From NCBI RefSeq assembly GCF_037126465.1, contig NC_088201.1, positions 65,556,879-65,620,878 on the forward strand: 64,000 nt of DNA. The letters are read 5' to 3'. This DNA comes from Ornithodoros turicata (Eukaryota; Arthropoda; Arachnida; Ixodida; Argasidae). A model generated the notes under the pieces. The model was not told the origin of the DNA and ran no database searches. It saw nothing but the letters and a program-made list of their open reading frames with translations. A program made the translations under genes and the position numbers. Positions 33,011 to 45,639 of the stretch are shown piece after piece; positions within the stretch are counted from its first letter, which is position 1; each line of letters begins with the position of its first letter.

Positions 33011-33892
33011 TACAGGGTGTCCCAGAAAACGTGTCATTGAATTATAATAAAAAAAACTACGCCACCTAGAATCATGCGGTCAACGGCATTTGTTCTTATT
33101 AGGTTTTTGCCACCTTGTAAAGTTAATGTCATGTACCCCAAGTTTAATTATGCAAATATTTGCAAACTGAACTCACAAATTTGCCAAGGGAAGGTCACTT
33201 TTTTACGCCACCAATATGAAGAGCGCACCGAATTCACTCAAATTCATGATAATTGACAGTGATATTCACGAGCTATCCCATCGGAAAAAATAGCCGAACA
33301 TCATGCTTTTCGGAGCACCGGACCATAACGCGCGATGTCTTTCTGAGCGCAATCGCTCGCAGTCCGACGAAAGGAGGTTCCGAAGCCAGCCCACAGAGTG
33401 ATAGTAGAAAAAGTAACAGTTCCTAAAATTGGGAGAGGGAAAGCATTATCCCAGCGAAAGTCGGACGTGATAAGCCATGCCTGCGTTATCTCTTTCTGCG
33501 ATGCCGGTGTGGGCTGGGTTTCCAACCTCCTTTCGTCGGGCTGACACGGATTGCGCTGAAAAATTCATCGTGCGCTATTCTGTGCGACCTCCGTAGAGCA
33601 TGATGTTCGGCTATTTTTTCCGATTTGATAGCTCCTGAATATCCCTGTCAACTATGATTAATTTGAGTAAATTAGACACGCTCTTCACATTTGTGGGGTA
33701 AAAAAGTGACCTTCACCAGGCAAATTTCCGACTTAAGCTTGCAAAAATTTACATAATTAAACTTACGTTACACGACATTCACATGAGGAGGTGGCAAAAA
33801 CCCAGTAAGAACAAATACCGTTGACCGCATGACTCTAGGTGTTGTAGTATTTTTATTATAATTCAATGACACGTTTTCTGGGACACCCTGTA
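33011..33892. mobile_element. Mariner-type foldback element, ~0.88 kb
   Basis: CAGGGTGTCCCAGAAAACG and its inverted copy bound it, with TATA on both sides consistent with a TA duplication. The two halves remain complementary, with divergence, almost to the centre near 33450, for example AATTATGCAAATATTTGCAA against its partner near 33730 and CGACGAAAGGAGGTT against AACCTCCTTTCGTCG. The whole element can fold on itself. Confidence 0.85.
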
Positions 33893-33894
33893 TA

Positions 33895-36640
33895 CAGTGT
33901 GCAAGAACGCAGTTATTTCGCTCTTGGTCACTTAAAAAGCAGCATTGATAAAAGGGAGAGGTATCCACTCTGTGGGTAAAATAAGATATCGAATATCGCA
34001 CACTTTGGATTCCGTAATTATGAGTGGCATACTCATTCTGTTTTCGTATACACACGAACGCAGCGTGGTGCAAATTCCATGACCAACTGTACACATGTGT
34101 CAGATGAATATTTCCAAAATTAGCTCACTAACTTTCTCTTTGGTGGATTTTCGGGAGCACGAGGATAGCAGAATTGTAGCCACGTATTAGCAAGGCCGCA
34201 TTGTTTGGTAAGCGTTCTGAAGGTTGCACGACCACCTGATATCGCTTTTAAAGAGCCGCTTGCAATATATATTGCTTGCTCAATATCCGCGTTTTTTTAC
34301 CTCTGTTTTTAAAGATTGTTTTTCATTACTGAGACGTGACATAAGGGGCCGGATATCCTGTAACACGCGCTATGTCCTCATTATGCACTGCGACGGCCAA
34401 TGCGCATGCAGCCCTGCGCGCGCCAATTTTGAGCACAACCATAACGCTTGCTGTGTGCAGTTCATGATTAGGCTTGTGATGGGCTTTTTGTATTCTATCC
34501 ACCAATGTCGTCAACACAGCTTGGGACAAAAGTTTCTATAACGCTGAAATCTTGTATTTAAATTCTTCCCCTGCGGCCCTAAGGGAACATTTCTTGAACA
34601 CAATCCGTGAGTTGATTTATTCCCAGGATTCTGCTCAACACCTGCTCCCCTAAGCAGCAGGGGATGCTGCGAGAAGTTCAATACAGAATCCCAGCGTTTC
34701 GGAAGTATTTCCCCCCTCTAAGCTGTACTCCCGCAGCCCGAAAACGGCGAGCTTTCAAATCGGCGTACACCCGAAGCGGCGAAACAAGATTACTTCTTCA
34801 GCTTGTTTAGCAGGCGTCTGGTAAAAAAATCAGGGAAACAAAAAATGATGAACTGATAACCGCGATGGCGGAAGGATAGCGAAACAATGATAAGTCGTTT
34901 CATACGGCCTCCGGCTTACTCTCCCGCCCTACCCAACAGTCCCTCCTTTCAGGTGTTGTGACCCGTGGCATTGCTTATCTTACAAGGCATTTCTGAAGTA
35001 AGGTGAAGCCAGCGTTGAGAGGGAATGTCCCTGAATTCTCCTCATGCTAAAATACGTCACGCTTAGAGAAAAAGATGACTGGATGGACGCATATGAGATC
35101 GCTGAGCTACTCGCTGTGTACGACGAGGCGGATGCGAGACGGGGTGCCGGCGCGTTGTCGGAGCCGAAGCGCTCCAATGAAAGTCAGTCGCAGCGCGCCG
35201 GACAGGGTACAGACCCAGTCAACATACTGTTGTAAATTCGACGTGGAAAAAACGTTGGATATCAACAAAATGAATGTTGAATCGACGATGAAAGCAAACG
35301 TGAAATCATGATGACAAATGTCCGCTCGAAAACACGTTAATTTAACAAGTGCCGATCAACGTAAATTTAACGTATATGAAATGCAGTTTATATGTGAAGA
35401 CAGCGTACCAGACTCTACGGCATGAGAACTTCAAATAAACAGCGCTTTACAACGTTTCTCCAACGTTGTCATGACGATAAAAATTACACGTTCAGTGTAG
35501 TTTTACATTTATTTTAGTATATGCCCTTAACACTTTGAATGCCCATTTAGACATCCCAGGTCTGGTATAAAAATAATTTCGCTGGAAAGTGGGGAATAGA
35601 ATTACTTTATTACCCAAATCACATATGACATAGGTGTTGACTTGAATTTGCTATAGCCCTCGTGTTTATCTTCTGCACTACTGGCTTCTGGTTGTGCTGG
35701 ATCCTCTGCTTCTCTGTACACGTAGGCACTTGGACGTTGCAACTGTAAAAAATCGTGAAATGCCAACTGATGAGCTGCTCATGCTTGCGTCAAGACCACT
35801 TTGTGGTTATTTATGTTTGCAAACCACACAGCGTCCGTTATACAGATCACGATCACAATATCGCCACCTTATATAAATAAGGAGGATCGTCGATGTTACT
35901 CACCAGTATAATTAGCTCGTATCCTGCCTGCTAGCGACGCAACTGTAGCCTCTGGTTATTTGTTGCCTTATGAACGGCTACCGATTTCATTGTTCCTTCG
36001 TGTTTTCCAATCTCTAGAACTCACCGGCCAAGTAGAAGTTCCGCCGTCGAAGCACACTGAGAAAAACGACACAGACGTGATACAGATTGTCAACGTTAGA
36101 GAATTTTCCTATTTACGTAGCATTCTTACCTGTAGCGCATTAGACAGTAAATGATTCCAAGCTTGCTCAAAGAGACCCTTTCCGAGTCCTAAACGAACAT
36201 GTAAGATGAAAACCACAGTGAATCGACCACAAATTAAAAGTAGCACACGCACACTAATGTGCCTACAAGCATAGCCAGGATCGTTTTCATTTTCATGAAC
36301 TCGGTGGGCTGAATCGACTGGAAGAACAATAGAGTCTGAAATGAACACTAATAAACAAAGACACCACGGCCGTTTACCTGTATAGACTGTGGCCGCATGT
36401 GGTGCATCCGTTACCTATACGAGGGATACTCACGCAACCTGTGCTGGAGCTGTTCGCGCTGGAAATTACCGCACTCCTGCAAGACATCGAGACGCCGTCA
36501 TGTTTCTCAACTCCATCCTCCAGCGGCGTCCGGAATAGTTTGAAATTAACCGCTGCAACGGCGCAACGGCATTCGCCGAAAGCTCCCATTGACGCCATGG
36601 TCCAGGGAAAATGGCGGGCGCCCAAACCGCGTGATCTGCA
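33895..36640. other. No gene recognised
   Basis: Mixed sequence with small frames (for example 35044-35235 and 35960-36154) lacking recognisable motifs. No clear terminal repeats. Confidence 0.3.
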
Positions 36641-36960
36641 GGAGCCACTCACAGCGTCCCAGATCAGCAGCGGGGAAAAAAAGCTCTTGTCAAGTGCGCA
36701 TGTGCAGACCGACCTCCTTTCCCAAACCTCCTTCCCTTTCTCTCCTCGGGTTTTTCGGTTAGGCCTCATATCCTCCAAATGCCCATTTCCACCGACGTTC
36801 CAAATCAACCAGAAGCTCATTTCATCCGAAAAAATGTTCGGAGGTTCTGGGCTTTCGGTTGATCTGGGCACGCGGGTGGCAGTGACCCATATCCCCCAAA
36901 AGCTCTTTTCATCCGAGCGCCCAGAACCACCGAAAGCGGGATACTTGAAAGGACACGATT
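36640..36960. repeat. Inverted partner of 43620-43880
   Basis: Reverse complement shares long blocks with 43620-43880, for example GGGGGATATGGGTCACTG, CCCAGATCAACCGAAAG and GGTTCTGGGCGC. Divergence is moderate and rises toward the outer side. The Gypsy element at 37685-42263 lies between the partners. Confidence 0.7.
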
Positions 36961-37684
36961 CCTCTGTTTGTCAGGAAGAGGAGGAAGGCTGAGCTGTTTT
37001 TGGGTGTGCGGGAATCCAATCCTGCAACTGAGTCAGAAGTGAAGTTTGCAAAGGTATTATTGATGTCGACCGCGTTCAAAAAATGATCCGATCCGAACAC
37101 AGAGATATTTTCCATGCGAGTGACCGGGCTCCAGGCACTGTGTAGGTCATCATAGTGGAAAGCAAATATAGTAACAAAGCGCCCACTTCACAGGTCTCGA
37201 AGAAGGTTACAACAAGGACCTCCTCCTTTACTTTTCTTTTATGCGTTCTGTTAATACAGTTCAGACATTTAGAAAACACTCTGTTAACCGGCTGAAACAA
37301 CCCCTGGAAAAAGCTTGCAAACAGTATGAATGCATGAAACCAACATATCCTCTGAACTGTCGATCTCCTCTGAAGGCGCTTGAGGTTTGTTTGTTTTCCG
37401 CCGCCCCGCTAAATGTTCCAGCCACAAACATACAACTCCCACCATGTTCTTTTTCCGTGAATCATGACGCGGACTTCCATGACCTTCCGAAGATAGTGCT
37501 TCTCCCGTCAGCCAACGTGCATACCAATAAAATTCATTTTCGGGATACCTCTCCGTTCAGATCACTTCTTGAACGCGATCTCATTTGTACACACAGAGTG
37601 TCGTGTCATTTCTATCCAACTACGATCAAGCTTCTTTAATATAGATCTCGTGCATCAGCTCTCATATTTATATTAGACATATAT

Positions 37685-37986
37685 TGCCACGAATCATCAT
37701 CGCGAAACTTCCAGGGCAGGCACTAAACGGTACATCTCATCCCGGCGCATGCTGAAGAAGAAGCAAGAAGCTTCCAGACACATCGCCTGCTCTCTGGCAA
37801 ACGCACGTGCTGTTTCTAGACTTTTCGGCGCGACGCTTGAATGCTTGTGCGCTCCAGGCAGGAGCATTCATTCTTTAGACTCAGTTGTGTTCAGAGAGCT
37901 ATCACTCAAGTGTTTTGCTACCAAGTAGTCTAATAAACCGTTCGCTGTTTATTCGACGACTCGCCGGCCCATTTCGCTTCGTGACA
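37685..37986 (+). repeat. 5' LTR of Ty3/Gypsy element A (302 bp)
   Basis: Begins TGCCACGAATC and ends CGCTTCGTGACA. The last 109 bases recur at 42155-42263. Contains AATAAACCG near 37931. ATAT flanks it on the left and follows the 3' LTR on the right, a 4-bp duplication. The primer-binding region TCTGGTGGAGGTGC starts within three bases of its end. Confidence 0.82.
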
Positions 37987-37988
37987 TT

Positions 37989-38005
37989 TCTGGTGGAGGT
38001 GCGGG
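37989..38005 (+). other. Primer-binding region of Gypsy element A
   Basis: TCTGGTGGAGGTGCGGG lies just past the LTR terminus, the position of the minus-strand primer site in LTR elements. The matching tRNA was not determined. Confidence 0.5.
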
Positions 38006-38110
38006 GCACTCCTTGTCCAACGGCCTGGAAGACCAACTGCGACAAAGCAGAAGACAGCTTGGTCTGCCTGCAGAATTCGGTCCATTAGAACCCCCTAAAC
38101 GCAAGAAGAA

Positions 38111-39320
38111 GATGACTGCGGAGACCAGTACCCAAGTGGCGCAACCTGTTGCCACGCCCATAGCCCCTGCACGGTCGCCGAAGACATTCAGCGGGGAGTA
38201 TTACGACGACGTGGACGATTGGGTCGACCACTATGAGCGGATCGCCAAGTTCAACAACTGGAGTGACGACCAAAAGCTCGTGAACGTCTATTTCTCCCTG
38301 GAAGGCACCGCGAAGACATGGTTCGAGAACCGGGAGACTTCGCTCACGTCCTGGGACGTCTTCAAAAGCAAACTCCGCGAGGCGTTCGCTTTTCAACAAC
38401 GAGCTGAACGCGCTGAACATCTGCTCCAGAGACGGATCCAGCGGCCAAACGAAAGCGTCACAGGCTTCGTCGAAGATGTGTTGCGGCTCTTCCGGCGAGC
38501 TGACCCCAAAGCATCCGAGGAAAAGAAGGTTCAGCGGCTCATGAGGGGCGTAAAAGAAGAAATTTTTCGCGCCCTGTCCCGGGATCCACCCGCCACGACC
38601 GACGCTTTTCTGGACGCAGCCTGCCGCATTGAGAGGACACTGCTCTCTCGCGCTACCGTCAACGAACGACACCAGGGCTACGAGGCTTTCTCCACGACGG
38701 CTGGCCTCGACGTCGGATCGCTCAGACAGCTGATTCGAGAGGTGGTACGCGAAGAAGTACGAGCTCTCCTCTGTCCTGAGAAGGCTCAAGACCCTTTGTC
38801 TTCGATCGGTGCGATCATTAAGGACGAGGCTCAGCAGGTAATCCAGACATCGTCAACCGCCAACCCCGACGCCGAAGTACCGAGACCAACCTACGCCGCC
38901 GCTGTGAGACAGGTGCCACCTACTCGTCCGTCGTACTACGGAAACCGTTGGACGCCTCCTCGGCCTGTCCAACCTACTCCGAGCGTCCCGCCACACTCTC
39001 AGCCGTTTCGCAAAACGGACGTTTGGCGGACTCCCGACTTCAGACCGCTCTGCTACCACTGCGGAGAGGCCAACCACGTCTATCTCCGATGTCCCTACCG
39101 ACGACTTGGCCTTCCCGGTTTTTCACCCGACGCCCCCCGCCCCCAGCGCGGTAGTCGCCCCGCCGCAATTGAAGACTATCTACGCCAGCAGAATGCTTCT
39201 GCTGGCTCGCGACGAGACCTGTCCCCGAGCGTCCCCCACCGCAGCAGGTCGCCAGGAAGAGCACGTTCACCGTCACCGGCAAGACGACCTGTGTGGCGCA
39301 GCCCTAACCGGGAAAACTGA
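38111..39320 (+). CDS. gag: Gag of Ty3/Gypsy element A
   Basis: The frame is open from about 38013; the first ATG is at 38111 (MTAETSTQVAQPVATPIAP). A retrotransposon Gag core follows (FSGEYYDDVDDWVDHYERIA ... WFENRETSLTSWDVFKSKLR), then a proline-rich stretch and a CCHC zinc knuckle, CYHCGEANHVYLRCP, near residue 315. The C-terminal tail is Arg/Ser/Pro-rich. Gag builds the particle and binds the element RNA. Length near 400 residues is usual. This frame looks intact. The protease lies in another frame, as often in this class. Confidence 0.9.
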
Positions 39321-39433
39321 AGACTGCAGCTCCGGGAGGTGAAGCTGCGGACCGACGACAAGTTACAATTCCTCCAACTCGGAGAACAGCAACGCAGCAC
39401 CAACACGACGCTCGAAAAATTACCAATAACCTG

Positions 39434-39620
39434 AAAATACTCATCGACGGCCATGAGATGATTGCGTTAATCTATACCGGAGCCGACGACTCTGTTATAA
39501 GTGGTAAGTTGGCGAAGAAGCTTCGCAAGGTGCAAACGAAGTGGGATGAGCCTAACATCGGCACTGCTGGTGGACACGTCCTAACACCGACCGACTGGCC
39601 GATGCACGGCAGTCATACAA
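39434..39620 (+). pseudogene. Protease segment of element A with altered active site
   Basis: The frame reads ILIDGHEMIALIYTGADDSV, the aspartic-protease region, but with Tyr in place of the catalytic Asp (YTGAD for DTGAD). The frame then runs out near 39610, and the protein continues in another frame at 39621 (LGMDFL). The protease is thus doubly defective: active-site change and frameshift. Confidence 0.8.
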
Positions 39621-42154
39621 GTGCGTGACATCCAATACGTCGTCAGCTTTGCCGTCTTGCCGAACTGCCCACGGGATGTAATACTCGGAATGGACTTTCT
39701 AGTCGAAAACGAAGCAATCATCGACTTCACAAATGGAGTTATCTCATTTAAAACGCCGGAAACAGCAGAAGACAAGTGGTGGGCACGAATAACCCCGGAG
39801 AAAAGCGCAAACACGGACGTAACCGCCGTGACGACTCAGCACGTCAACCTGCCTCCCTTGTCGTCAGTCCTTGTAACGGCTACGTGCGAGAGAGTACCGA
39901 CTGGCTGTTTGTTGGCTGAAGGCAACACGCAACTTCTCCTCGAACGAGGAATCGGGATAGCAAGAGGAATTGTGCCCGTAAGAAACGGAATATTCGAACT
40001 CCTGGTCACAAATTTTCGCCCGGAGCCACAACACCTGGCGAACGGCACGAAGATTGCCGTCATCGTAGACCAATACTCCACCACGGATGTTTGCCTGATG
40101 GACACTTCTCGCATCGCGGTCACCACGGAACACGAGGCCGAACATTTCGACGTAAACCCTCAACTCAATACAACTCAAAAGCAAACCCTTCTCCAGATGC
40201 TCAACAATTTCAGTGACTGCTTCGCTGCATCGTCGAAAGTAAGACAAACGCCTATTGCGAAGCACCGCATCATCGTCGACGAAAAGGCCCGTCCAATTCA
40301 TCGCATGCCGTACCGGGTCTCCTGCAAAGAGCGAGAAACGATCCGAACGCAAGTAGAAGAGATGCTAAGAGATGACATTATCCAGCCGTCGACCAGTCCG
40401 TGGGCATCGCCGGTGGTACTAGTGAAGAAGAAGGACGGAACACTCAGGTTCTGCGTCGACTACCGGAAACTCAATGAAATAACGAAGAAGGACGTCTACC
40501 CGTTACCGCGCATCGACGACACGCTCGATCGCCTTCAAAACGCAAAATTTTTCTCTTCCATGGACCTCAAGACGGGGTACTGGCAAATTGAAGTCGACGA
40601 ACGGGACCGTAAGAAGACTGCCTTAGTCTCTCCGGATGGACTTTACGAATTCAAGGTTATGCCTTTCGGCCTTTGCACAGCACCAGCGACGTTCCAGCGT
40701 GTTATGGATGCAGTTCTCGCCGGGTTGAAGTGGCAAACCTGCCTGGTGTACCTCGACGATGTTGTCGTCTTCGCAAGAACATCCGAAGAACATGTTGAAC
40801 GACTAAAGCAAGTCCTCGAGGCTATCAGAACTGCAGGGCTGACGTTGAAGCCTCAGAAGTGTCGATTCGGCTACAAGGAACTCAGATTTCTCGGCCATCT
40901 CGTGAGCAGCGACGGCGTACGCCCCGACCCCGACAAGACGGCGGCCATCGCCAATTACCGTGTTCCTTCTAACGTGAAAGACGTTCGAAGCTTTCTTGGC
41001 CTTTGCGCCTACTACCGACGGTTCATTCCGAACTTTTCAAGAATTGCGTCACCCCTGAATGCCCTCACGAAGGACGGATCCACGTTTATCTGGAGTGAAG
41101 CCCAGCAACAGGCTTTTGATGAATTGAAGACGCGTCTACAGACCGCACCCGTGCTTGCCCACTTCGATCCAAACGCCGAAACAGAAATACACACCGACGT
41201 AAGCAACGATGGTCTAGGAGCCGTGCTCGTTCAACTGCACGACGGCGTCGAACGTGTCATCGCTTACGCAAGCAGAACGCTAACCAAGGCAGAGAAGACC
41301 TATTCGACGACCGAAAAAGAGTGCCTTGCACTCATATGGGCCATCACAAAGTTGCGCCCCTACCTGTACGGACGGCCGTTCAAGGTGGTAACAGACCACC
41401 ATTCTCTGTGCTGGCTGGCTAGTTTAAGGGACCCCTCAGGACGCCTAGCGAGATAGAGCCTCCGATTACAGGAGTATGACGTAACCGTCACTTACAAGTC
41501 AGGAAGAAAACACAACGACGCCGACTGCCTGTCCCGAGCACCACTCCAGCGACAGGACAACAGCCTCGAGGACGACGACGCCTTCCTCGGTCTAATGAGC
41601 GCGACTACCATGTCTACCAAGCAGTATAACGACCCCGAATTGAAGACACTCGTCGACTATCTGCAGGGCCGCGCCGACAATGTTCCTCCCATCTTCAGAA
41701 GATCACTCCCACGTTTTTCCCTACGTAATGGTGTTCTCTACAAAGAAAACCACGCACCACAAGGCGCTACGTGGCTTCTCGTTGTGCCTGGGGACATGCG
41801 CAGCGAGATTCTTGAATCCTGCCACGACGAACCGTCATCAGGTCATTTGGGATACAGCCGGACACTGGCCCGTATAAGGGAAAAGTACTACTGGCCAAAA
41901 CTGGCCAAGACCGTACACCACTACGTAAGGACGTGCCGGGAATGCCAACGACGAAAAACGCCGCCAGTACGACCTTCTGGGTACCTTCAGCCAATCGCAC
42001 CGCCGTCGGCGCCGTTCGAGCAGATTGGGATGGATCTACTCGGGCCCTTCCCACGTTCGTCTTCCGGAAATCGTTGGATAATCGTCGCTACCGACTATCT
42101 GACACGCTATGCTGAGACTAAGGCACTTCCAGTTGTGGGGCAAGGCACGTCCAG
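39621..42154 (+). pseudogene. pol: Pol of element A: RT, RNase H, partial integrase
   Basis: RT blocks are complete: [52 protein letters not shown] and VYLDDVVVF (YLDD), followed by [16 protein letters not shown]. RNase H follows ([17 protein letters not shown] ... [14 protein letters not shown]). A TAG at 41454-41456, likely from TGG, interrupts RNase H; the same frame then goes on. The integrase HHCC finger is present (HLGYSRTL ... CRECQRRKTP), and the core begins with IGMDLLGPFP. The match stops at about 42154, where LTR sequence joins, so two of three integrase catalytic residues and the C-terminus are deleted. Confidence 0.9.
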
Positions 42155-42263
42155 GACTCAGTTGTGTTCAGAGAGCTATCACTCTTGTGTTTTGCTACCA
42201 AGTAGTCTAATAAACCGTTCGCTGTTTATTCGACGACTCGCCGGCCCATTTCGCTTCGTGACA
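42155..42263 (+). repeat. Truncated 3' LTR of element A (109 bp)
   Basis: Starts inside the LTR at GACTCAGTTGTG and matches 37878-37986 with two or three differences, ending GTGACA. ATAT follows at 42264-42267. The 5' two-thirds of the LTR was lost with most of the integrase in one deletion. Confidence 0.88.
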
Positions 42264-42402
42264 ATATGTTACATCTCTAAGGAGAATTATTAGTAAGCAG
42301 GGGAACAAAGGAAGCTGTGCAAATCAACGGACCGCATACCTCATGCTACAGAACATTTTGAGCACCGGATGAGCAGCAGTCAGGAACCCACGTGACCCTC
42401 TC

Positions 42403-43590
42403 TGGCGAGTTGAAGGAAGTACAGCTCGAAGCAGAGTTAACTGGAACGCCACTTCGACCGCTGAATCGGGAAGAGCATCACCCTAGCGGCGCTTAGGAGA
42501 AATAACGGGAAATAATGTTTCCACTGTCCTACTTATGGCGAATTGTGGTGGTCATTTAATTACAACACTGCCTGGCGCTCGAAAATTGCTAGGTCGGCTC
42601 CGGAGCTGGATCATGTGACAGTTGCCACCCGAACATGAGTGCAAGGGATCTGGCGGTTTTAGGATCAGGCTCAGGCTCGCCTCATCCTTTTTGAATCAGG
42701 GCAGAATTCGTACACTTGGATCACGCTAGGGCCATCGCGGTCGCCTGTCTTCGGGTTCCGTCGTCTGCTAAATCACGTGAACTTCGACGTGCGGTCCAAT
42801 GAGAGCACTCGCCACCGTTGCAGTGCGGATTTGACGACACCGGATATAGTTGGGCGACCCGCTGCTCGATCGGTTCGAGACCGGACGAAAAAAGTAATAG
42901 CTGGGAAATTCCGGGCGCACGGGAAGTGCCACGCGAAAATGCAATATTGCTTGACTGCTCGGGATCTGGCAAAAAGAAAAAAAAAGTTGCCACCAAATGA
43001 TCACCACTCGCCATAATGCTGCGAAGGTGTCCGCCTTGGCATGAGTTGTTGACTCGGCATTACTCAGAACGGTGGTTATCATCGCGATGTTTGGGTTTGA
43101 GACGATTATGTAAAGGTGTATGCTGGCCGATATCACGCGGATACGATGCTGTTATCTCATTGATACGCGCAAAGGTGGACAGCAACTTCAATAAATTTTC
43201 CACTAAACCCCGTGCATCATTTCTTTTATCACAAATCTGAAAATGCACCACTGAGCGAACGCGACCACTTTCGCGTGTATCAATGAGATAAAGGCATCGT
43301 ATCCGTGCGATATCAGCCGGCATACACCTTCACATAATCGCCGCAAACACAAACAAACATCCCGACGATAACCACAGCTAAGGCCAATGCCGAGTCAATA
43401 GCTCATGGCAAGGTTTACACCTCCACAGCAACACAGCAACAGTGGGACAGTCGGAACACTATTTGCCTTTATTTCTCGTAAGAGCCGCTAGGGTTGCTCT
43501 CTCCCTGAGTTTAGCTCCGACAGTCGAAGTGGCGTTCCAGTTAACTCTGTTCGAGCTGTACATCGGATTCCCGCATACTTGGGAACCGCT
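42403..43590. repeat. Foldback repeat with inverted arms
   Basis: The arm at 42403-42531 is the imperfect reverse complement of 43440-43570, sharing GAGTTAACTGGAACGCCACT-type sequence and a CTAGCGGC block. A second inverted pair inside is 43104-43163 with 43265-43335, around GGCCGATATCACGCGGATAC. A partial copy lies at 3840-4180. No coding frame of note. Confidence 0.65.
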
Positions 43591-43619
43591 CACCCTTCCT
43601 CCTCTCCCTGTTAAACGGT

Positions 43620-43880
43620 GGACGCGTGTCCTTTGAAGTATCCCGCTTTCGGTGGTTCTGGGCGCTTGGATGAAAAGATCATTTGGGGGATATGGGTCAC
43701 TGCCACCCGCATGCCCAGATCAACCGAAAGCCCAGAACCTCCGAATATTTTTTTTTAGGAAATGAGCTTTTGGTTGAATTGGGATGTCGGTGGAAATGGG
43801 CGTTTGGAGGATATGATCTGCAACCGGGTTTTTCGTTTCTCCTCTCGTCCTCCCTATCCCCCAGCCTCATCCGTTTGTCT
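43620..43880. repeat. Inverted partner of 36640-36960
   Basis: See 36640-36960. The pair brackets both the Gypsy element A and the foldback at 42403-43590. Confidence 0.7.
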
Positions 43881-43889
43881 TCGGCGCTT

Positions 43890-44586
43890 GCTGTAGAGCA
43901 ACGATCATGCTATCCCAAAACAGACAACCAAAAAGCGATTGTATGACAATGCGAGTTAATTTGTCCTCGGGAACCACCTCGAAAAAGCTACAGTACATAT
44001 CTTTTTACGTCTTGTAACAGGCTTCACTGGAGCTTTAGGTGCTTCGACATCGAAGGGCAGCTCAGAAGCCAATCGCAGTTCGTGCACCCAGAATGTAGAT
44101 GTATACAGTTTTCGCAAAACAGGCTGAGCTATGTGCGTCGTTGTTGCCGATGGCTGTGGGAGCACTAAAAAAAAAATCTATTGATGATCCGTAACTCTGC
44201 ACGAAAATCACTGTTATGATAGGCAGTCGATGTTGATTTCGTATTTGAACACCAAAGCACACTTCTCACAAATGTTCGTAGATCACAGTGAATGAACGAC
44301 TGCGACGTGCATGAGGGGCAACTAGCATTAATTTGATTAGCGGCATATCCGAAACGCACAAGTTACGACAATACACTGCACTATTAAACGCCGCTAACGT
44401 ATCGAGTGACTGGTAAATGTCGTACGTGATAAACTTAACATGATAAACCTGCATTACTTCCTTCGGTCACAAAAAGTAATCAAACTTGTCTTACCGTTCA
44501 CCTGCGGGACGTCGGCAAGAGTGCAGACTTCCTCTCTGACGATCTCTGCGTGCTTTGGAAGTGCAGGGATTCCCTCTCATGTTCGG
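43890..44586. other. No gene recognised
   Basis: A minus-strand frame at 43956-44165 has protein-like composition but no motif. Otherwise AT-rich and unremarkable. Confidence 0.3.
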
Positions 44587-44905
44587 TAGCACCCCGATTC
44601 GCCCAAATGTTTATTTCGTCCAAGTACTCACAACGTCCGACTACTCAGTACGTCCGAAAAAAAAATTAAGCGTAGTGGGCATTGGACGATCTGAACCAAA
44701 GGGGGGAAAACTTGCCCAACCCGTCTAAATACCCGTACCGTCCAAACGCTTGTTTCGTCCGAAAAGGGAGGGGGATCTCCGAATGCGAGTGAACAATTGC
44801 TTCGTTTACGATTGAAGGTAGGTTTTAAACATTCCCACCGAAAGATGCCATGCCATACACAAAGTAAAACGAAAAACAAATGCTCAGCCTGCTCTGTTTA
44901 TTTGT
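44587..44905. repeat. GTCC-rich terminal repeat, inverted partner of 51690-52012
   Basis: Begins GGTAGCACCCCGATTCG and carries a series of TTTCGTCCAAGTA-like and ACGTCCGAGTA-like words. It matches the reverse complement of 51690-52012 over its whole length with moderate divergence. It is either one terminus of a ~7.4-kb element or one of two oppositely inserted copies. A shorter piece of the same sequence is at 50740-50830. Confidence 0.75.
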
Positions 44906-45382
44906 TTGCATTCCCAGAAATCCGGTACACGGTTTCTTAAAGTTGGCTTGACCGGCGTACTCGCTGCCCTCCATTGAAGCAATGCATTCCACCTGGTTTT
45001 GTTAGAATATCTGTTGACGCTGAGCTTTAGAAAGAAAAGCCCACACGTGGGTGTTGCTGTGAGAGGCCCATCGATGGTGTACTAGTGGAATGGAAGCGCA
45101 AGAGCGTCGCAGTTTTGTTCCTGAAGGACTTATTTGCGCCGTGTTGGCTTCATGGCAGAATGCACTGGTGTGCTATTTTTGTTGTACTTGGCTAAAACAG
45201 TGGGTTCTCCAGAAAATGCGCATGTAGGACATGAAAGTTGAATTTGTCTTGTACGCTTTGCAACTTTGTGCGCTGTTGTGGGACGCTGCAATTTTGTTCC
45301 CACGACAAAAGAAGTATTGACACGGTGGGTGTGGCTTGCGAAGCGTCTGTACATCCATTCCTGCCTAGAGCAGGCAAGGGCA

Positions 45383-45490
45383 GTGTTGGCTCAGTGGTAA
45401 AGATGTTGGTCACCGCTTTTAGGGGCCGTGGTTTGATCCGCGGTGTGCTCGGTTTTTTTTTCTTCTTCTTCCTTTTCTTTTTTTTTGTAG
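45383..45490 (+). ncRNA. tRNA-derived SINE head plus pyrimidine tract
   Basis: TTGGCTCAGTGGTAAAGATG is an A-box-type sequence and GTGGTTTGATCCGCGG is a B-box-type sequence 40 bases on. An anticodon-loop-sized segment lies between. A long T/C tract follows (45449-45487). The acceptor stem is poor, which favours a SINE over a tRNA gene. Confidence 0.55.
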
Positions 45491-45639
45491 AGTTAGTTAA
45501 ACAGAGGTAGGTATGAGAGTAACGGCAGCGCGAGAGCGTCAGCGTTTTGGCTTAACAATGCTGTGCGATCGCCTGTGCAGTTAATATGTGAATAGCACAT
45601 AACTTCCCCTTGCACTCCCACTTACTTCACCGCTACAGG

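Noticed and set aside
36399..36992. 197-codon frame as a host gene
   Set aside because: It runs through a repeat whose inverted partner is at 43.6-43.9 kb; the partner's frame is not conserved, so the opening is by chance.
38085..38789. 234-codon minus-strand frame opposite gag
   Set aside because: It is the antisense shadow of the intact gag frame and has no motif.
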